This document shows positions 6,501-7,958 of a stretch of 7,958 nucleotides of DNA, piece after piece. Numbering within the stretch: the stretch's first letter is position 1; each line of letters starts with the position of its first letter. The DNA comes from Candidatus Bipolaricaulota bacterium (GTDB lineage: Bacteria > Bipolaricaulota > Bipolaricaulia > Bipolaricaulales > Bipolaricaulaceae), in NCBI GenBank assembly GCA_025060555.1, contig JANXBC010000051.1, positions 1 to 7,958 of the forward strand, read 5' to 3'. Made by a program: the position numbers and the translations under genes. The notes beneath the pieces were generated by a model. It searched no databases and had not been told where the DNA came from. It saw nothing but the letters and a program-made list of their open reading frames with translations.

Positions 6501-7227
6501 GGGAACAGTGGCGCTCATCACTGGCGGTACTTCCGGGATTGGGTTTGCCACGGCCAAGCTGTTTGTGGCCCGCGGCGGTCAGGTGGTGGTGTTGGGCCGC
6601 GACCAAGCCCGCGGGGTCCAGGCCGCTCAAGAACTCGGTGAGCACGGGAAATTCGTGCCGGCTGACGTTTCTGATCCCGCGCAAGTGAAGGAAGCCTTCG
6701 AGGAAGCCCTCCGGTGGGCGGGACGCCTGGATTTCTTCGTGCACGCCGCTGGGAATACCCGGGATAAGCTCGTCGCGCGCATGGACCTTGCCGATTGGGA
6801 GGAGGTGCTCCGCGTGCACCTGACTGGGGGGTACTTATGCGCGCGGGAGGCCCTGCGGGTGATGATGCGGGCTCGCGCGGGAGCGATGGTGTTTGTGGGC
6901 TCCGTGGTGGGACTCACAGGGAACGTGGGGCAGGCGAATTATGCTGCGGCCAAAGCGGGGTTGGTGGCGCTGACCCGGACTTTGGCCCAAGAGGCCGCTC
7001 CCTGGGGGATCCGCGTGAATCTGGTAGCGCCGGGGTTCATCGAGACCCCTATGACCGCGTGTCTTCCGGAAAAAATCCGCGCTGCGTATCTTGCGCGCAT
7101 TCCCTTGGGGCGAGCAGGCCGGCCGGAGGAGGTGGCCGAGGCCATCCTCTTCTTGCTCTCCCCCCAGGCCTCCTATATAACCGGCCATGTTCTCTGCGTG
7201 GACGGGGGCCTTGTCCCCTGCGATTGA
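6493..7227 (+). CDS. fabG: 3-oxoacyl-[acyl-carrier-protein] reductase (SDR family)
   Basis: A 244-residue classical short-chain dehydrogenase, exactly the FabG length, expected to reduce beta-ketoacyl-ACP with NAD(P)H. The Rossmann motif is TGGTSGIG (10-17). The catalytic Ser137, Tyr150 and Lys154 sit in SVVGLTGNVGQANYAAAKAG, which is very FabG-like, and NLVAPGFIETPMT and YITGHVLCVDGG complete the family pattern. Two departures stand out: the NNAG motif reads HAAG, and the fourth tetrad residue, normally Asn, is His109 (VHLTGGY). His at this place is known in other active SDRs such as peroxisomal multifunctional enzyme type 2, so activity is likely kept. ATG 6493 is preceded by GGAGGT (6479-6484) at 8 nt and overlaps the fabD stop. 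Context in a fab cluster supports FabG over PhaB or another SDR. Confidence 0.92.
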   Translation: MFEGTVALITGGTSGIGFATAKLFVARGGQVVVLGRDQARGVQAAQELGEHGKFVPADVSDPAQVKEAFEEALRWAGRLDFFVHAAGNTRDKLVARMDLADWEEVLRVHLTGGYLCAREALRVMMRARAGAMVFVGSVVGLTGNVGQANYAAAKAGLVALTRTLAQEAAPWGIRVNLVAPGFIETPMTACLPEKIRAAYLARIPLGRAGRPEEVAEAILFLLSPQASYITGHVLCVDGGLVPCD

Positions 7228-7235
7228 GGAGGTGG
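7228..7235 (+). promoter_or_regulatory. Strong ribosome binding site of acpP
   Basis: GGAGGTGG, immediately after the fabG stop (TGA 7225-7227), is nearly perfect and stands 6 nt from the acpP ATG when measured from GGAGG. It is the strongest Shine-Dalgarno in the cluster, which fits the need for ACP in large excess over the enzymes. Confidence 0.75.
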
Positions 7236-7238
7236 AGA

Positions 7239-7508
7239 ATGAGCGACGTCGCGAATCGGGTGAAGGAGATCATCGCCGAGCAACTCATGGTGGACCTAGA
7301 GGAGATCACCGAGGAATCGACCTTCGTCGACGATCTCGGCGCGGACTCCCTCGATCGAGTGGAGTTGATCATGGAGTTCGAGGAGGAATTCGGGATCGAG
7401 ATCCCCGACGAGGACGCGGAGAAGATCACCACTGTGGGTGAAGCCATAGCCTACATTGAACGGCGGCTTGCAGAAAGGACTCAGGAGCAAAGCGGCTTTG
7501 AGATCTAA
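7239..7508 (+). CDS. acpP: Acyl carrier protein
   Basis: An 89-residue acidic protein (E. coli ACP has 78) that carries growing acyl chains on a 4'-phosphopantetheine arm. The attachment site is Ser37 in FVDDLGADSLDRVELIM (29-45), followed by the highly conserved FGIEIPDEDAEKITTVGEAI (51-70), which forms the recognition helix region. The C-terminus has an extra polar tail of about 10 residues (ERTQEQSGFEI) beyond the usual end. Most ACPs have DSLDTVE; here Thr is Arg40, a minor change. The start is fixed by the strong GGAGG upstream. The gene lies 11 bp after fabG and 1 bp before asnS, so it sits within a continuous operon; in many bacteria fabF would come next, but it does not here. Confidence 0.97.
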   Translation: MSDVANRVKEIIAEQLMVDLEEITEESTFVDDLGADSLDRVELIMEFEEEFGIEIPDEDAEKITTVGEAIAYIERRLAERTQEQSGFEI

Positions 7509-7509
7509 C

Positions 7510-7958
7510 ATGCCCCACGTCTACGTGGAGGAATTGGCTCGCTACGTCGGGCAAGAGGTGCTGATCCAGGGTTGGCTATATAACAAGCGGTCATCGGGAA
7601 AAGTTCGGTTTGTCCTGGTGCGGGACGGCACGGGGATCGTCCAGGGCGTGGTCACCCCCGAGGCAGATCCCAACACATTTGATCTCGCCGAGCGCCTCCC
7701 GCAAGAGAGCTCCTTGCGCCTTTGGGGAACGGTACGCGCTGATTCCCGTGCGCCCGGAGGCTATGAGCTCCTTGTACGGAGGATTGAACCAGTCCACATT
7801 CCCAAAGAACCGTTCCCCATTGGCCTCAAGGAGCATGGGGTCGGGTTCCTCATGGATCATCGCCACCTTTGGATCCGCATGCGCAAACAAGCCCCTGTCT
7901 TGCGCATCCGGGACGCCGTGTTCTGGGCCATCCGCTCCTTCTTTAAGGAGCGGGGCTT
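7510..7958 (+). CDS. asnS: Asparagine--tRNA ligase, N-terminal part (truncated by window edge)
   Basis: The frame opens with ATG 7510, one base after the acpP stop, and continues without a stop to the right edge (149 full codons of an expected 430 or so). It is a class IIb aminoacyl-tRNA synthetase that charges tRNA-Asn. The N-terminal OB-fold anticodon-binding domain spans about 1-95, including VLIQGWLYNKRSSGKVRFV, LVRDGTGIVQGVV and RAPGGYELLVRRIE. The catalytic domain then begins with FPIGLKEHGVGFLMDHRHLWIRM (102-124) and the motif 1 helix RIRDAVFWAIRSFFKERG (132-149). The KEHG...FL.D.RHLW.R signature points to AsnRS rather than AspRS, whose equivalent reads near RyRYLDLR. Motifs 2 and 3 are outside the window, so a divergent AspRS/AsnRS relative is not fully excluded. 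The Shine-Dalgarno is weak (GAGA around 7500), suggesting dependence on translation of acpP. Confidence 0.88.
   Translation, partial: MPHVYVEELARYVGQEVLIQGWLYNKRSSGKVRFVLVRDGTGIVQGVVTPEADPNTFDLAERLPQESSLRLWGTVRADSRAPGGYELLVRRIEPVHIPKEPFPIGLKEHGVGFLMDHRHLWIRMRKQAPVLRIRDAVFWAIRSFFKERG

Noticed and set aside
6795..7238. Upstream in-frame extension of acpP inside fabG
   Set aside because: The acpP frame stays open into fabG, but that part is Gly/Arg-rich out-of-frame translation. The strong GGAGG at 7228 and the conserved ACP N-terminus fix the start at 7239.

Overview
This is a stretch of ordinary bacterial housekeeping chromosome. The DNA is GC-rich (about 60% by eye), genes are densely packed, and starts include ATG and GTG. 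The protein families are all bacterial: YajC/SecD, FabH/FabD/FabG/AcpP, Pol III delta, and a long-variable-arm tRNA-Leu. I see no transposase, integrase, CRISPR array, toxin pair or phage gene. The species cannot be named from this window. The Arg/Glu/Leu/Val-rich proteins, compact spacing, and an asparaginyl-tRNA synthetase of the KEHG...FL.D.RHLW.R type would fit a GC-rich, possibly thermophilic, deep-branching lineage, but that is only a guess.

Layout. (1) Positions 1-3527, plus strand: the 3' part of a small COG2426-type membrane protein, then mgtE (magnesium transporter), an 86-bp gap, then yajC and secD (Sec translocon accessory proteins). (2) Positions 3502-4392, minus strand: holA (DNA polymerase III delta), tail to tail with secD and overlapping it by 26 bp. 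(3) Positions 4393-4467: a short divergent intergenic region with a good sigma-70-type promoter for the next gene. (4) Positions 4468-4581: tRNA-Leu(GAG) followed by an intrinsic terminator, apparently a stand-alone unit. (5) Position 4621 to the right edge, plus strand: fabH-fabD-fabG-acpP-asnS, very tightly packed (7-bp overlap, 8-bp overlap, 11-bp gap, 1-bp gap), with asnS cut by the window end.

Function. yajC-secD would assist SecYEG-dependent export. fabH, fabD, fabG and acpP cover initiation, malonyl transfer, first reduction and the carrier protein of type II fatty acid synthesis. asnS charges tRNA-Asn. The points worth a second look are modest: secD has no secF beside it, the fab cluster lacks both plsX and fabF and runs into asnS, and the FabG has His at the usual catalytic-tetrad Asn together with an altered NNAG motif. 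I found no convincing evidence of a previously undescribed system here.
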